Translations under genes and position numbers: made by a program
Part shown: one piece after another, positions 1 through 7,174 of the stretch
Numbering within the stretch: the first letter of the stretch is position 1
Layout of the letters: the number at the start of each line of letters is the position of its first letter
The notes under the pieces: generated by a model
What the model was told of the DNA's origin: nothing
Database searches by the model: none
The model's input: only the letters and a program-made list of their open reading frames with translations
DNA from: Candidatus Bathyarchaeota archaeon
Lineage (GTDB): Archaea > Thermoproteota > Bathyarchaeia > Bathyarchaeales > Bathyarchaeaceae
DNA length: 13,007 bases
Direction: 5' to 3'
NCBI GenBank assembly: GCA_023136395.1
Contig: JAGLRI010000019.1
Location: 1-13,007, forward strand

Positions 1-941
1 ATTGCGGCATCAATATTTCGGTGTTTTCCTTCACTCATCGTTAAACCTACTCCGAAAAATATGATGCCTAACTTACATCTCATCATGATGTCTGCAATTT
101 CTTCGAGGAGTTCTACTGGCACCCCAGCAACGTTATCTACGTCAAGTTCCTCATTCTTGATAATAGCGCGCAATGCTTGCAATAGCTCATAATCCTTATT
201 TGGTTCAACCTGAATGAAATAATCAGCAATTTCAGCGGAGCGTGTTTTTCGGACATCTATAACGATAAGTTTTCTTTCCTCACGGTATAGGGTATAGGGT
301 AATCGCTGTTCAGTTTTTGGAGGGGTGGATACATCCTTTTTTAGTGTCAGGTTTGTTGCCCTCAGCAATTTCTTCTTTACTGAAGTGGCAGTTGAGCGTA
401 AAAGATAATGCTGCCAGGTGTCTGTTTGAAATCTGCCCTCCGAAAAAGCTGTGTATCGTTCAATATGACGAGGATGGGAACTCCAAGGATTGCTCCCCCA
501 ATAGATAATTAGGTCTGCTCGATGCCGCAGCTGGCCTAAGGTGCATGATGCTAAACCAACATCGTGAACTGCAAGTATTGAAGGCCCATGACACGTGGTG
601 GTCGTATTATCAATAACACCACCTACCTCTTCAGCTAACTCCAGTCCCACCTTAATTGCTTCACAACTTGTACAACTCCAACCATATAGTGTAGGATAAA
701 TTGCAGATTCGAGAATTTCTGCACTTTTCTTAATAGCTTCATCTAACGAAACCTTAACCAATTCACCGTTTTTCCTAATGAGCGGAGTTGAGTTCCTATG
801 ATTAGAGTAATTCAAAAATTTGGCTTCGCCAATAGCACACGCATTCTTAACATCTGTGATTATGTTGTTTTTCACAGTAACCTCGATATCATCACAGAAA
901 CAACCACAAACCGGACACGTAACAGCAGAAATAATAGACAT
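1..941 (-). CDS. fwdB: Formylmethanofuran dehydrogenase subunit B, 3' end beyond window
   Basis: Catalytic subunit of the tungsten/molybdenum formylmethanofuran dehydrogenase, which reversibly converts CO2 plus methanofuran to formyl-methanofuran in the cytoplasm. The frame is open from ATG at 941 to the left edge (about 313 codons). The N-terminus carries a cysteine cluster (C9, C12, C14, C16 and C35) that fits the [4Fe-4S] site of molybdopterin oxidoreductases. Residues 116-121 read T-C-H-G-P-S; Cys117 matches the metal-ligand Cys (Cys118 in Methanothermobacter FwdB) that is selenocysteine in some methanogens, so this is the cysteine form. The WGSNPWSSHPRHIERY and LIVIDVRKT blocks are typical of the family. 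Between them is an extra stretch of about 48 residues (see 285-428). The start lies 2 bases after the fwdD stop, so the two genes form one operon; other fwd subunits may follow beyond the left edge. Confidence 0.92.
   Translation of the reverse strand, partial: MSIISAVTCPVCGCFCDDIEVTVKNNIITDVKNACAIGEAKFLNYSNHRNSTPLIRKNGELVKVSLDEAIKKSAEILESAIYPTLYGWSCTSCEAIKVGLELAEEVGGVIDNTTTTCHGPSILAVHDVGLASCTLGQLRHRADLIIYWGSNPWSSHPRHIERYTAFSEGRFQTDTWQHYLLRSTATSVKKKLLRATNLTLKKDVSTPPKTEQRLPYTLYREERKLIVIDVRKTRSAEIADYFIQVEPNKDYELLQALRAIIKNEELDVDNVAGVPVELLEEIADIMMRCKLGIIFFGVGLTMSEGKHRNIDAA
284..300. repeat. Short tandem heptamer GGTATAG x 2.4 within fwdB
   Basis: Two perfect copies of GGTATAG followed by GGT. 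On the fwdB strand it encodes part of the sequence Leu-Pro-Tyr-Thr-Leu-Tyr-Arg, at the downstream edge of the extra segment. A 7-bp unit shifts frame with each copy change, so this is a possible slippage site, although the frame is intact here. Confidence 0.7.
285..428 (-). other. In-frame extra segment of about 48 codons inside fwdB
   Basis: Compared from memory with methanogen and Archaeoglobus FwdB, the link between the SHPRHIERY block and the LIVIDVRKT block is normally about 9-10 residues. Here it is extended by about 48 residues rich in Lys, Thr and Leu. The reading frame is kept through it, so the gene is not broken. The segment ends in a 7-bp tandem repeat (284-300). It may be a surface loop typical of this lineage or a later insertion; the sequence alone does not decide. 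Confidence 0.5.
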
Positions 942-943
942 CT

Positions 944-1342
944 CTATCCCTTCCCATAACATTCTTTGAGTAAATCGGGTAAACTCAACACTTTCTCATC
1001 AAGCGCGGGTTCTATTTCAGCCGACAAACCCTTAAGCGAAGGCATACCTGTCCCATGGGTTTTTGGATCCACAATAAGGTTCGCCCAGGGACCATATGGG
1101 ATAAACACAATCATGGGATGTGGGCCCCTAGCTGATTCCTTAGCCTTTACAACCACTGAACCGAAGTCAGTAATGACTTTAATATTATCGTTCTCCTTTA
1201 TCCCAAGAGATATTATATTGTCAGAGTCCACCTCACAAACCGCCACGCTTTTCAAGTACTCCTCTGAAAGCTTACCATATTCCTTTCCTGTACCTTGATC
1301 TATCGTTCGCCCGGTTAACAATAAAACTTTCAATTTAGGCAT
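944..1342 (-). CDS. fwdD: Formylmethanofuran dehydrogenase subunit D
   Basis: Small molybdopterin-dinucleotide-binding subunit of formylmethanofuran dehydrogenase; in methanogens FwdD supplies the C-terminal pterin-binding domain that other oxidoreductases carry on the catalytic chain. The roughly 132-residue protein has the family's LLTGRTIDQG opening, a YLKSVAVCEV-like core, the GPWAN segment and the GTGMPSLKGL block that contacts the pterin. Two in-frame ATGs exist, at 1348 and 1342. The purine-rich GAGGGG abuts the first ATG directly but sits 6 bases before the second, so 1342 is preferred. The stop is 2 bases before the fwdB ATG, which implies cotranscription. An AT-rich TATA-like stretch at 1371-1389 precedes the gene, which appears to be first in the operon. 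Confidence 0.93.
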   Translation of the reverse strand: MPKLKVLLLTGRTIDQGTGKEYGKLSEEYLKSVAVCEVDSDNIISLGIKENDNIKVITDFGSVVVKAKESARGPHPMIVFIPYGPWANLIVDPKTHGTGMPSLKGLSAEIEPALDEKVLSLPDLLKECYGKG

Positions 1343-1369
1343 AGTCATCCCCTCTGATCACAAGAGACA

Positions 1370-1436
1370 TTTTTTAAATATTTTATAAACGTTAAACCTT
1401 GAACATTTTAATTATTGGGCAACTTTAAAAAGCTTA
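1370..1436. promoter_or_regulatory. Divergent promoter region between fwdD and nth
   Basis: Toward fwdD (minus), TTTATAAAATATTTAAAA at about 1373-1389 is a good archaeal TATA element and would start transcription near 1356-1360, giving a leader of about 15 nt that includes the GAGGGG ribosome site. Toward nth (plus), CTTTAAAAAGCTTA at 1423-1436 lies only about 11-24 bases before the ATG, so the nth transcript would be leaderless or nearly so; no Shine-Dalgarno is seen there. Assignments rest on spacing and base composition only. Confidence 0.5.
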
Positions 1437-1446
1437 TTATTTTGCC

Positions 1447-2121
1447 ATGAAAGAAAATACAGTTATGCAAAAGGAATCAGAATCTTTTGATACAAAAACT
1501 AGAAGATTAAAAATCATTGAAATGTTAGAAACGGAGTATCAAGACGCAGAAACATCTCTAAAATACAATAACCCACTGGAGCTTCTTGTGGCTACGATTC
1601 TTTCTGCTCAATGTACAGATAGTAGGGTAAACATTGTCACGAAGTCTCTCTTCAAAAAGTATAGGAATGCAGAAGACTACGCCAAAGCCGATTTAAAGAA
1701 GCTCGAAGAAGACATAAGATCCACCGGGTTTTATCGAAACAAGGCCAGAAACATAAAGAAAAGTTGCCAAATTTTAATTGAAAAGTTCAACTCACAAGTT
1801 CCGAAAACCATGGAGGAACTGCTTGGCTTACCCGGTGTTGCTAGAAAAACTGCAAATATCGTCTTATCTAACGCTTATGGGATTATCGAGGGAATAGCTG
1901 TAGATACTCATGTCCGTAGACTTGCAAAAAGACTTGGATTTTCAGAGCATACAAATCCGAATAAGATAGAGAAGGATTTGATGAATATAGTTCCAAGAGA
2001 CAAGTGGATGAGGTTTACGGATCTACTAATTTTTCATGGTAGAAAAATTTGTGCTGCGAGAAAACCAAAATGTGGAATATGTATCTTGAACAAGTTATGT
2101 CCCTCAGCTTTCACCGTTTAA
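1447..2121 (+). CDS. nth: Endonuclease III (DNA glycosylase/AP lyase)
   Basis: Base-excision repair enzyme that removes oxidised pyrimidines and nicks the resulting abasic site. The 224-residue protein has the helix-hairpin-helix motif LPGVARKTANIV with catalytic Lys134 and the VDTHV motif with Asp153, matching Lys120 and Asp138 of E. coli Nth. Near the C-terminus C202-x6-C209-x2-C212-x5-C218 is the standard Nth [4Fe-4S] loop. The LLVATILSAQCTDSRVN block is also typical. The N-terminus is about 14 residues longer than in E. coli; an alternative ATG lies at 1465, but a TATA element about 20 bases upstream favours a leaderless start at 1447. It stands alone on the plus strand, and nothing ties it functionally to its neighbours. 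Confidence 0.96.
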   Translation: MKENTVMQKESESFDTKTRRLKIIEMLETEYQDAETSLKYNNPLELLVATILSAQCTDSRVNIVTKSLFKKYRNAEDYAKADLKKLEEDIRSTGFYRNKARNIKKSCQILIEKFNSQVPKTMEELLGLPGVARKTANIVLSNAYGIIEGIAVDTHVRRLAKRLGFSEHTNPNKIEKDLMNIVPRDKWMRFTDLLIFHGRKICAARKPKCGICILNKLCPSAFTV

Positions 2122-2229
2122 TTAAGGCGATAGGAATCAGTTTTTTAGAGAATGTTATCACTCTTTTAACTCTTTTAGGCAAAGCTTATTTTATTTTAAT
2201 TCTAAAAGGCATTATTGTGTAAAAGTAGT

Positions 2230-3648
2230 ATGAAGTTTTCATTTATCAATCCCAGCCTTCCTCAAGAAGTTTTGAATATGTGCACTACAGCATGGCCTCC
2301 GTTAGGCATACTATATTGTGCAGGAGTTTTAATGAAAGAGGGAATCGAGGTTTCCATACTTGATCAAGCTGCCAGAGGATTTTCATTGAAACAAACTCTA
2401 GATTGGGTGGGGAGGGAAGACCCGGACGTACTTGGTTATTCAGCATTGTATCGAGTACCCGAGACAGCGGAATATGTGAAAGAGAATAATCCAAATATTA
2501 CCATCATTTTTGGAAATTATTACGCAACCTTCAACGCCGAAAGAGTTCTAAACAAATATCCTTTTGTAGATGTCATTGTTAGAGGAGAGGGAGAGTATAC
2601 CTGTCTCGAGCTTGCAAAGTGTTTAGAAAAGGAAGGAAGTTTAAAGGAAATTAAAGGTATAACCTTTAGAAATGGTGAGAAAGTCTTCTCTACCCCTGAT
2701 AGGCCATTAATTAAGGATGTGGACTCTCTCCCATTCCCCGATCGTGAGTTAATGGATACCAAATATACTTCGACAATTCTTGGTGTAAAGGTTGCCACTA
2801 AAAAATTTACATCATTGCTTTCATCGCGTGGATGCCCCTTTAATTGCAGATTTTGTGGATGCAGAAAATTCGCTCGAGGAATGTGGAGGCCAAGATCGGT
2901 AGAGAATATAATTAAAGAATTGGAATTATTGAAAAGTCAAGGTTATGAACAATTTATCTTTGTAGATGACACATTCACATTGAATCCTAAAAGAGTTACA
3001 AAGCTATGTCAAGAAATGAGAAAAGAAAAGATAGATATGGAGTGGTTCTGTGACTCTCGAGTAGACACTTGTAGATTCGATGTGTTTAGAGAGATGGTTG
3101 AAGCTGGTTGCAGAAGCGTCTACTTTGGGATAGAAAGCGCTAACCAAAGAATTTTGAACTATTACAGAAAGGGAACAACCTTTGATCAGTCAAAGAATGC
3201 TGTTTATACAGCTAGAAAAGCAGGCATAGACGTAATTGTGGGTTCATTCATAGTGGGAGCTCCTAATGAAACTGGGCGAGAGATTCAAAAAACCTTAAAA
3301 TTTATTAATAAACTAGACATAGATGTGCCCTCAATAAACGTTCTTAGGGCTTTTCCCGGAACCGATCTCTGGAAAGATCTCATAGCGAAAGGGTGCATTG
3401 ATGAGGATAAATTCTGGGAAACCGGTGTGTTTGTTTCCCAAGTTTCTCCACACGCTGTTCCTTTTGAAAAAATTTGCTCAATGATTCATGAACATTTCCA
3501 AACATATTATATTCATCCAAAATATTTGCTGAAGGAGATATCAAGGACGTTAAAAAGTTCCTTTAGGATGAAAGCAGTTCTTAATAACTTAATCAGGTTA
3601 AATCAAATGGCTGACATGGTGAAACAAGGAATTGTTCTCAATTACTAA
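2230..3648 (+). CDS. B12-binding-type radical SAM protein, substrate unknown
   Basis: Radical SAM enzyme of the cobalamin-domain class (the BchE/HpnR-like group of methyltransferases and related enzymes). Using the ATG at 2230, the protein has 472 residues. An N-terminal Rossmann-like B12 domain is followed by RGEGEYT at about 118-124, a feature of this class. The radical SAM signature C202-x3-C206-x2-C209 (SSRGCPFNCRFCGC) comes next, then FVDDTFTLNPKR and a GIESANQRIL block typical of the barrel. The usual cobalamin-binding D-x-H-x-x-G reads D45-Q-A-A-R-G here, so the His is absent; if B12 binds, it would not use that His as axial ligand. An upstream in-frame TTG at 2215 is unlikely, because the family opening (F-x-NPS near the start) fits 2230 and a T/A-rich box near 2185-2197 fits a short leader. 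No partner gene identifies the substrate. Confidence 0.88.
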   Translation: MKFSFINPSLPQEVLNMCTTAWPPLGILYCAGVLMKEGIEVSILDQAARGFSLKQTLDWVGREDPDVLGYSALYRVPETAEYVKENNPNITIIFGNYYATFNAERVLNKYPFVDVIVRGEGEYTCLELAKCLEKEGSLKEIKGITFRNGEKVFSTPDRPLIKDVDSLPFPDRELMDTKYTSTILGVKVATKKFTSLLSSRGCPFNCRFCGCRKFARGMWRPRSVENIIKELELLKSQGYEQFIFVDDTFTLNPKRVTKLCQEMRKEKIDMEWFCDSRVDTCRFDVFREMVEAGCRSVYFGIESANQRILNYYRKGTTFDQSKNAVYTARKAGIDVIVGSFIVGAPNETGREIQKTLKFINKLDIDVPSINVLRAFPGTDLWKDLIAKGCIDEDKFWETGVFVSQVSPHAVPFEKICSMIHEHFQTYYIHPKYLLKEISRTLKSSFRMKAVLNNLIRLNQMADMVKQGIVLNY

Positions 3649-3682
3649 CTTTACAGACACGTATTGACAAAACTAGGAAACT

Positions 3683-3725
3683 TTTCTCTATAGTGAGAAA
3701 TTTGAGTTAGTTGACTCTTTTTTTT
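3683..3725 (+). terminator. Hairpin plus T-run between convergent genes
   Basis: TTTCTC (3683-3688) and GAGAAA (3695-3700) form a 6-bp stem with a 6-nt loop after the radical SAM stop. A run of T follows at about 3717-3725, inside the 3' end of the convergent metE-like gene. Archaeal termination relies mainly on T-runs, so a plus-strand terminator here is plausible but unproven. Confidence 0.35.
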
Positions 3726-4819
3726 ACAGCGTTAGAGGTTCGTCTTAAGCATTCAAGTGCGCATTCATAGGTTGGAAAGCTTTTTAGCCCACATTCAGGA
3801 CCTGCATAGGGGACCCTTTCCGCACCAAATTGGTTAATTATCTTATTCAATCTTTTTTTCATTACCTCTACTTTTTCTATAAATATGGTTGGATCAAGTT
3901 TTCCACTAGTGATGTTTTTCCAAATCTCAGCAACCTTTTCGTCGATTGTTAGCTCCCCAGTTTTTTGTTGAGGGCTTGCAACTATGCTCTCTCTGATGAG
4001 TTTATCAAAATCTGATATACATATGCTTGCCTTTAGAAATTTATCTGTTGATTCTAAATTTTTCTTTGTTTTTTTCGATTGGTAGATGAGGTCCCCTACA
4101 TGAGATTCGACAATGTTAAGCGAGTTTAACTCCCAAAATAAGTCATTTGTAGTATCATGTAGATGTAAGCATGTAGGTATACCTCTGGAGGCAGCATTGT
4201 GAAAGATCATCTCCCAAGCTCTTTGAAGATTCTCTCTCCCTTGAGTACCATAATCGATTAGGGGATCGTCTATCAGCCCAAAAGTTGGTTCATCTACTGC
4301 AACCATGCTAACGCTCCCATTTTTTCCAATAAAAATGTTGTTTTCCACGATTCGAGAGATAATTTCTCCCAACTTGTTGAATTTACTTTCGTCTCTATGG
4401 ACGAAGAAATTCGACAATGTGTACGGTCCAGTGACACAAATCTTAATCTTGAAAGGATTCCCGATTTTCTCAACAATTTCACTGGAATTTCTTCTTATTG
4501 CAGCCACCTCGGAAATACAAGTATTATCCGTTCGGATAGACAGAATGCCGCTCTCCACATATCCTCCCTTTATTTTCTCTACTCCGTCGATCAACTCAAA
4601 GTAAGTTTTGTTCATATCCCTAAATTGGGGATAATTTGGGATATCAATACCTGCTCTTAACTTGTGAATAAAACTTTGAACTATTTTTTTTTCGAAATAG
4701 TTATCTGGAGTAGAACTGGGAGAAGGAAAAGCAGACTGTGAGTAAGATTTAGCGCTATCTAAAAATTTCTTAAAATCCCCAACAAAAGGTAGGCTACCAA
4801 GATCAATTGATTCAACCAC
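3707..4819 (-). CDS. MetE-like cobalamin-independent methionine synthase family (core form)
   Basis: Member of the MetE C-terminal-domain (URO-D-like barrel) family, which moves a methyl group to a thiol, classically homocysteine, using a zinc ion. At 370 residues it is a core form without the N-terminal duplication of bacterial MetE. VAVDEPTFG (D176-E177-P178) and YAGPECGLKSFPTYECA near the C-terminus are family hallmarks. Zinc ligands in E. coli are His641-x-Cys643, Glu and Cys; here the paired position reads C217-L-H219, with E238 and C343 as likely partners, so His and Cys are exchanged. The start is GTG at 4819, supported by GGAGGT 8 bases upstream. Core MetE proteins in archaea and Dehalococcoides take methyl from corrinoid proteins rather than folate, which would suit this C1-rich locus, but donor and acceptor are inferred. 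It lies 42 bases after thiL on the same strand. Confidence 0.8.
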   Translation of the reverse strand: MVESIDLGSLPFVGDFKKFLDSAKSYSQSAFPSPSSTPDNYFEKKIVQSFIHKLRAGIDIPNYPQFRDMNKTYFELIDGVEKIKGGYVESGILSIRTDNTCISEVAAIRRNSSEIVEKIGNPFKIKICVTGPYTLSNFFVHRDESKFNKLGEIISRIVENNIFIGKNGSVSMVAVDEPTFGLIDDPLIDYGTQGRENLQRAWEMIFHNAASRGIPTCLHLHDTTNDLFWELNSLNIVESHVGDLIYQSKKTKKNLESTDKFLKASICISDFDKLIRESIVASPQQKTGELTIDEKVAEIWKNITSGKLDPTIFIEKVEVMKKRLNKIINQFGAERVPYAGPECGLKSFPTYECALECLRRTSNAVKKRVN

Positions 4820-4861
4820 GGAAAAAACCTCCGTCTTTTAACCTCAACACCTTGGATTGTT

Positions 4862-5908
4862 TCAACTCACATTAGTATTTTGATGTAAGGTTGTTTTAAA
4901 GTGCTCCCATCCTCGTGCTTCGATATAGATTGGCTTCTCCATAGTCTCAAATATTAGATCAAGTTTCTTTGTGACAAGCCCGATTTTTTTTATTTGGGTT
5001 CCAACATGCTTCATGGTTTCCTCCACCTTTTTCCATAATTTAGGCTTGACTGTTATTACAAGCTCATACTCCTCTCCACCATATAAAGCAAGTTCTATTG
5101 GATCGAGATCATGAATCTCTGCAAATTTTTTTACTTCCTGAGCGATCGGAAGAGTGTCAATAAGGAATCCCACTTTGCTTGCCTTCGAAAGTTCATGGAG
5201 ACTCCAAGCTAAACCATCGCTGGAGTCGATGGATGCTGTTACCGCCCGAGTCTTGGCAAGAACTAAACCCTCGGTAACCCGAGCATAGGGCATAAGAACA
5301 GCGTCGACTAGCGCTTTTCCGATTTCGGGTGGTTGTGAAAAATTATTAAGTAAAATCTTCAAGCCAGACATCGGTTTACCAAAAAAACCTGTTGTAGCAA
5401 TTAAATCACCTGGCTTTGCGCCACTACGCCCCATAAAAAGATTTTTTCTACATACACCAAACGCGGTGCAACTGATGATTAAATCAGAAGCTTCATTTGT
5501 ATCACCACCAATGACGTAAGCACCATATTCACGAGCGCCATCGTTTAGTCCTTTACCAATCTGTTCAATGTCTTTTTTGGTAAGATCATTTGGACATCCA
5601 ATCGCCGTAAGCACCCCAATCGGCTTAACTCCTTTAGCGGCTAGATCACTTATGTTCATAACAACCGCTTTACGAGCTGCTTGCCAAAAATTCATTTGAG
5701 GGGGGACATCAGTCTTTCCAACAAGCATATCGGTCGTTAGAACAGCAACCCGTTCGTGGTTGATATTAAAAGCTGACGCGTCATCCCCTAACGGAAAAGG
5801 AATGTTAGGCATACGTTCTAAACAACTAAAGATGATCTCAATTATTCTACGCTCGCCAAGCTCTTTAGCCAAACACAAATAGAAGCCTCCACGCTTTGAG
5901 TTATGCAT
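4862..5908 (-). CDS. thiL: Thiamine-monophosphate kinase
   Basis: Phosphorylates thiamine monophosphate to the active cofactor thiamine diphosphate, using ATP. The 348-residue protein has the full set of ThiL motifs: LGDDAS (40-45), LTTDMLV (57-63), MNISDLAAKGVKP (84-96), GGDT (134-137), SIDSSDGL (226-233) and YGGEEYELV (276-284). The acidic residues in these motifs bind Mg-ATP. The first 13 or so residues before KELGERRIIEII are longer than usual, so the true start could lie downstream, but the ATG at 5908 is the only ATG before the first motif and an ATTTTTAAG box sits just upstream. The MetE-like gene follows on the same strand with a 42-base gap; there is no clear functional link. Confidence 0.95.
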   Translation of the reverse strand: MHNSKRGGFYLCLAKELGERRIIEIIFSCLERMPNIPFPLGDDASAFNINHERVAVLTTDMLVGKTDVPPQMNFWQAARKAVVMNISDLAAKGVKPIGVLTAIGCPNDLTKKDIEQIGKGLNDGAREYGAYVIGGDTNEASDLIISCTAFGVCRKNLFMGRSGAKPGDLIATTGFFGKPMSGLKILLNNFSQPPEIGKALVDAVLMPYARVTEGLVLAKTRAVTASIDSSDGLAWSLHELSKASKVGFLIDTLPIAQEVKKFAEIHDLDPIELALYGGEEYELVITVKPKLWKKVEETMKHVGTQIKKIGLVTKKLDLIFETMEKPIYIEARGWEHFKTTLHQNTNVS

Positions 5909-5953
5909 CCGAAGTTCTTAAAAATGTGTTCTTCACTTAAATCCGATTAGTAA

Positions 5954-6043
5954 GCCCCGGTGGCTCAGCCCGGTAGAGCAACGGCTTCGTATAAAAGTAG
6001 AAAGAGCCGTCAGTCGCGGGTTCAAATCCCGCTCGGGGCTCCA
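5954..6043 (+). tRNA. tRNA-Thr (anticodon CGU) with 13-nt intron, CCA encoded
   Basis: Acceptor strands GCCCCGG (5954-5960) and TCGGGGC (6033-6039) pair with one G-U at 7:66. The D stem is GCTC/GAGC, the anticodon stem ACGGC (5981-5985)/GCCGT (6006-6010), and the T arm GCGGG-TTCAAAT-CCCGC. CCA is encoded at 6041-6043. Between the anticodon stem strands are 20 nt instead of 7; placing the extra 13 nt at the canonical position 37/38 gives loop TTCGTAA with anticodon CGU. The discriminator U73 with G1-C72 and C2-G71 agrees with archaeal threonine identity. The mature length is 77 nt with CCA. Confidence 0.93.
5992..6004 (+). other. 13-nt tRNA intron with relaxed bulge-helix-bulge
   Basis: The predicted intron TAAAAGTAGAAAG lies between A37 (5991) and A38 (6005). 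In a bulge-helix-bulge fold, loop bases 32-34 (TTC) pair with intron bases GAA (6000-6002), while G35 faces A; this is a 3-of-4 central helix, so the motif is relaxed. Removal by the archaeal splicing endonuclease is expected from the family. Confidence 0.75.
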
Positions 6044-6137
6044 AACCACTAAAATGAAAACAGGTATGCATTGACACTAAGGTTGGGACCGCTTCAATAT
6101 AAGATTAAGGCTGTTGGGTAGGCATAACTTCTTTAGG

Positions 6138-6980
6138 TTAAATTAGCTGTGGTTTTTCAAGCAACGCACTTTTCGTTCCCAAAGATCCATTTTTATAATG
6201 CGGCTTCCGTAAGACGGAGTCATTTGATTTCTCAAGTTCTCTCGCTTCGTCAGCTAGCTTAGCTGCTTCTCTCATCATTTCATGTCCAGCAGCAATTATG
6301 GGGACATATCGTTCCATTTCTTTCACCTTAAAGCACCCTTCCATGTTCAACTCTGCAACGCGTCGAGATATCTCATAAGCAGCCATTGCCTTTGCCTTAG
6401 CGTACGGATTCTTAAAGCCAGCTGCTTTAACCGCTATTTCCTTATTAATTCTTATATGGGGTAACGTAGGTTTCTCTCCTCTCTTTAAGGATCCAATAAT
6501 ATCATCAATACTCTCTAAAACAACCTTGAACACACCGGTGATAGCGAGAACCTTAAGAACATCTGAGTTGAACAATGCCATCTCTGTGGGGTCTAAGAAC
6601 TCCCGTCGGGCGCCAATCATGGAGTCTGCATCAACTATGATATAACCAAAACCAGATTCTTCAAGCTCCTTCCTTATTCTATTAGCGGGACTATCAGATA
6701 TTATTACTAATGGCATATTTGCCTCAGCCAACATCTTTCTAGCCTCTGTGGGACCATCAGTCGTCTGAGCTGGGCCGATTAGGAGCACAAGGTCTGGTTT
6801 CTGTTGAATTATTAATTTTGTGACCTCTTGGCATTGGGATATACCAAGTTTAGCACCTGATCCGACGACTCTAACATCGATATCAGTTCTCTCAGCCCTC
6901 TCATCTAACAGAAACTCCACAAGGGGAAGCGTACCAATACAACCAACCTTCAAAACGCCGATTTTTATAACTTGAGACAT
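6138..6980 (-). CDS. mtd: F420-dependent methylene-H4MPT dehydrogenase
   Basis: Reversibly oxidises methylene-tetrahydromethanopterin to methenyl-H4MPT with coenzyme F420 in the cytoplasm. The 280-residue length matches the family (about 276-283). Diagnostic segments are IKIGVLKVGCIGT at the N-terminus, LLIGPAQTTDGP (67-77), VIISDSPANR (92-101) and the strongly conserved DADSMIGARREFLDP (117-131). The C-terminal third is helical, Lys/Glu/Ala-rich, as in known Mtd. The start at 6980 has AGGAAG about 6 bases upstream. Its presence implies F420 and H4MPT as cofactors in this organism and links the locus to fwdBD. It is transcribed alone, downstream of its own promoter; the gene before it on the minus strand is hisF, over 300 bases away. 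Confidence 0.97.
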   Translation of the reverse strand: MSQVIKIGVLKVGCIGTLPLVEFLLDERAERTDIDVRVVGSGAKLGISQCQEVTKLIIQQKPDLVLLIGPAQTTDGPTEARKMLAEANMPLVIISDSPANRIRKELEESGFGYIIVDADSMIGARREFLDPTEMALFNSDVLKVLAITGVFKVVLESIDDIIGSLKRGEKPTLPHIRINKEIAVKAAGFKNPYAKAKAMAAYEISRRVAELNMEGCFKVKEMERYVPIIAAGHEMMREAAKLADEARELEKSNDSVLRKPHYKNGSLGTKSALLEKPQLI

Positions 6981-7010
6981 AAAGATCTTCCTATACTTAT
7001 TAATGAAAGC

Positions 7011-7050
7011 ATTTCTAACGTAAGAAATATAAAAAAGTTATTTATAACCC
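7011..7050 (-). promoter_or_regulatory. mtd promoter with near-palindrome at the start site
   Basis: On the minus strand GGGTTATAAATAAC (7037-7050) is a good TATA box with purine-rich upstream bases like a BRE. Transcription would begin near 7012-7017. Exactly there lies ATTTCTAACGTAAGAAAT (7011-7028), an 18-bp near-palindrome broken only at one symmetric pair around central ACGT. Its placement suits a repressor operator. The expected leader is about 30-35 nt. Confidence 0.5.
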
Positions 7051-7141
7051 TTTAAAAACACGATAAATTCAGCCTATTGAAAGATAAATATAATTTTTCA
7101 AGCCATATTTAAAGCCATTTTATGAACTGAACGCAAACATC

Positions 7142-7155
7142 TATAGTTATAAACA
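7142..7155 (+). promoter_or_regulatory. Possible promoter for a small leaderless ORF
   Basis: TATAGTTATAAACA resembles a TATA element and lies about 20-33 bases before the ATG at 7175, the spacing expected for a leaderless transcript. The rest of the 6981-7289 intergenic region is AT-rich; apart from the mtd promoter, this candidate and an inverted repeat at its end, I see nothing in it. Confidence 0.3.
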
Positions 7156-7174
7156 GGTGTAATCATAGCTCATT

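Noticed and set aside
310..450. A second open frame on the fwdB strand across the extra segment, ending at a TGA, that looks protein-like and might mean fwdB is frameshifted.
   Set aside because: The fwdB frame itself was followed codon by codon from 941 to the left edge and has no stop, with conserved blocks in the same frame on both sides.
966..1298. Open frame of 110 codons on the plus strand.
   Set aside because: Wholly antisense to fwdD, with no recognisable motif; a mirror of the real gene. The same applies to frames opposite hisF, metV and metF.
2215..2229. TTG start 15 bases upstream of the radical SAM ATG.
   Set aside because: No ribosome site, and the family's N-terminus fits the ATG at 2230.
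6243..6260. AGCTAGCT inside mtd resembling the promoter palindromes.
   Set aside because: Within coding sequence, explained by Ala and Leu codons; kept only as a caution on the promoter motif.
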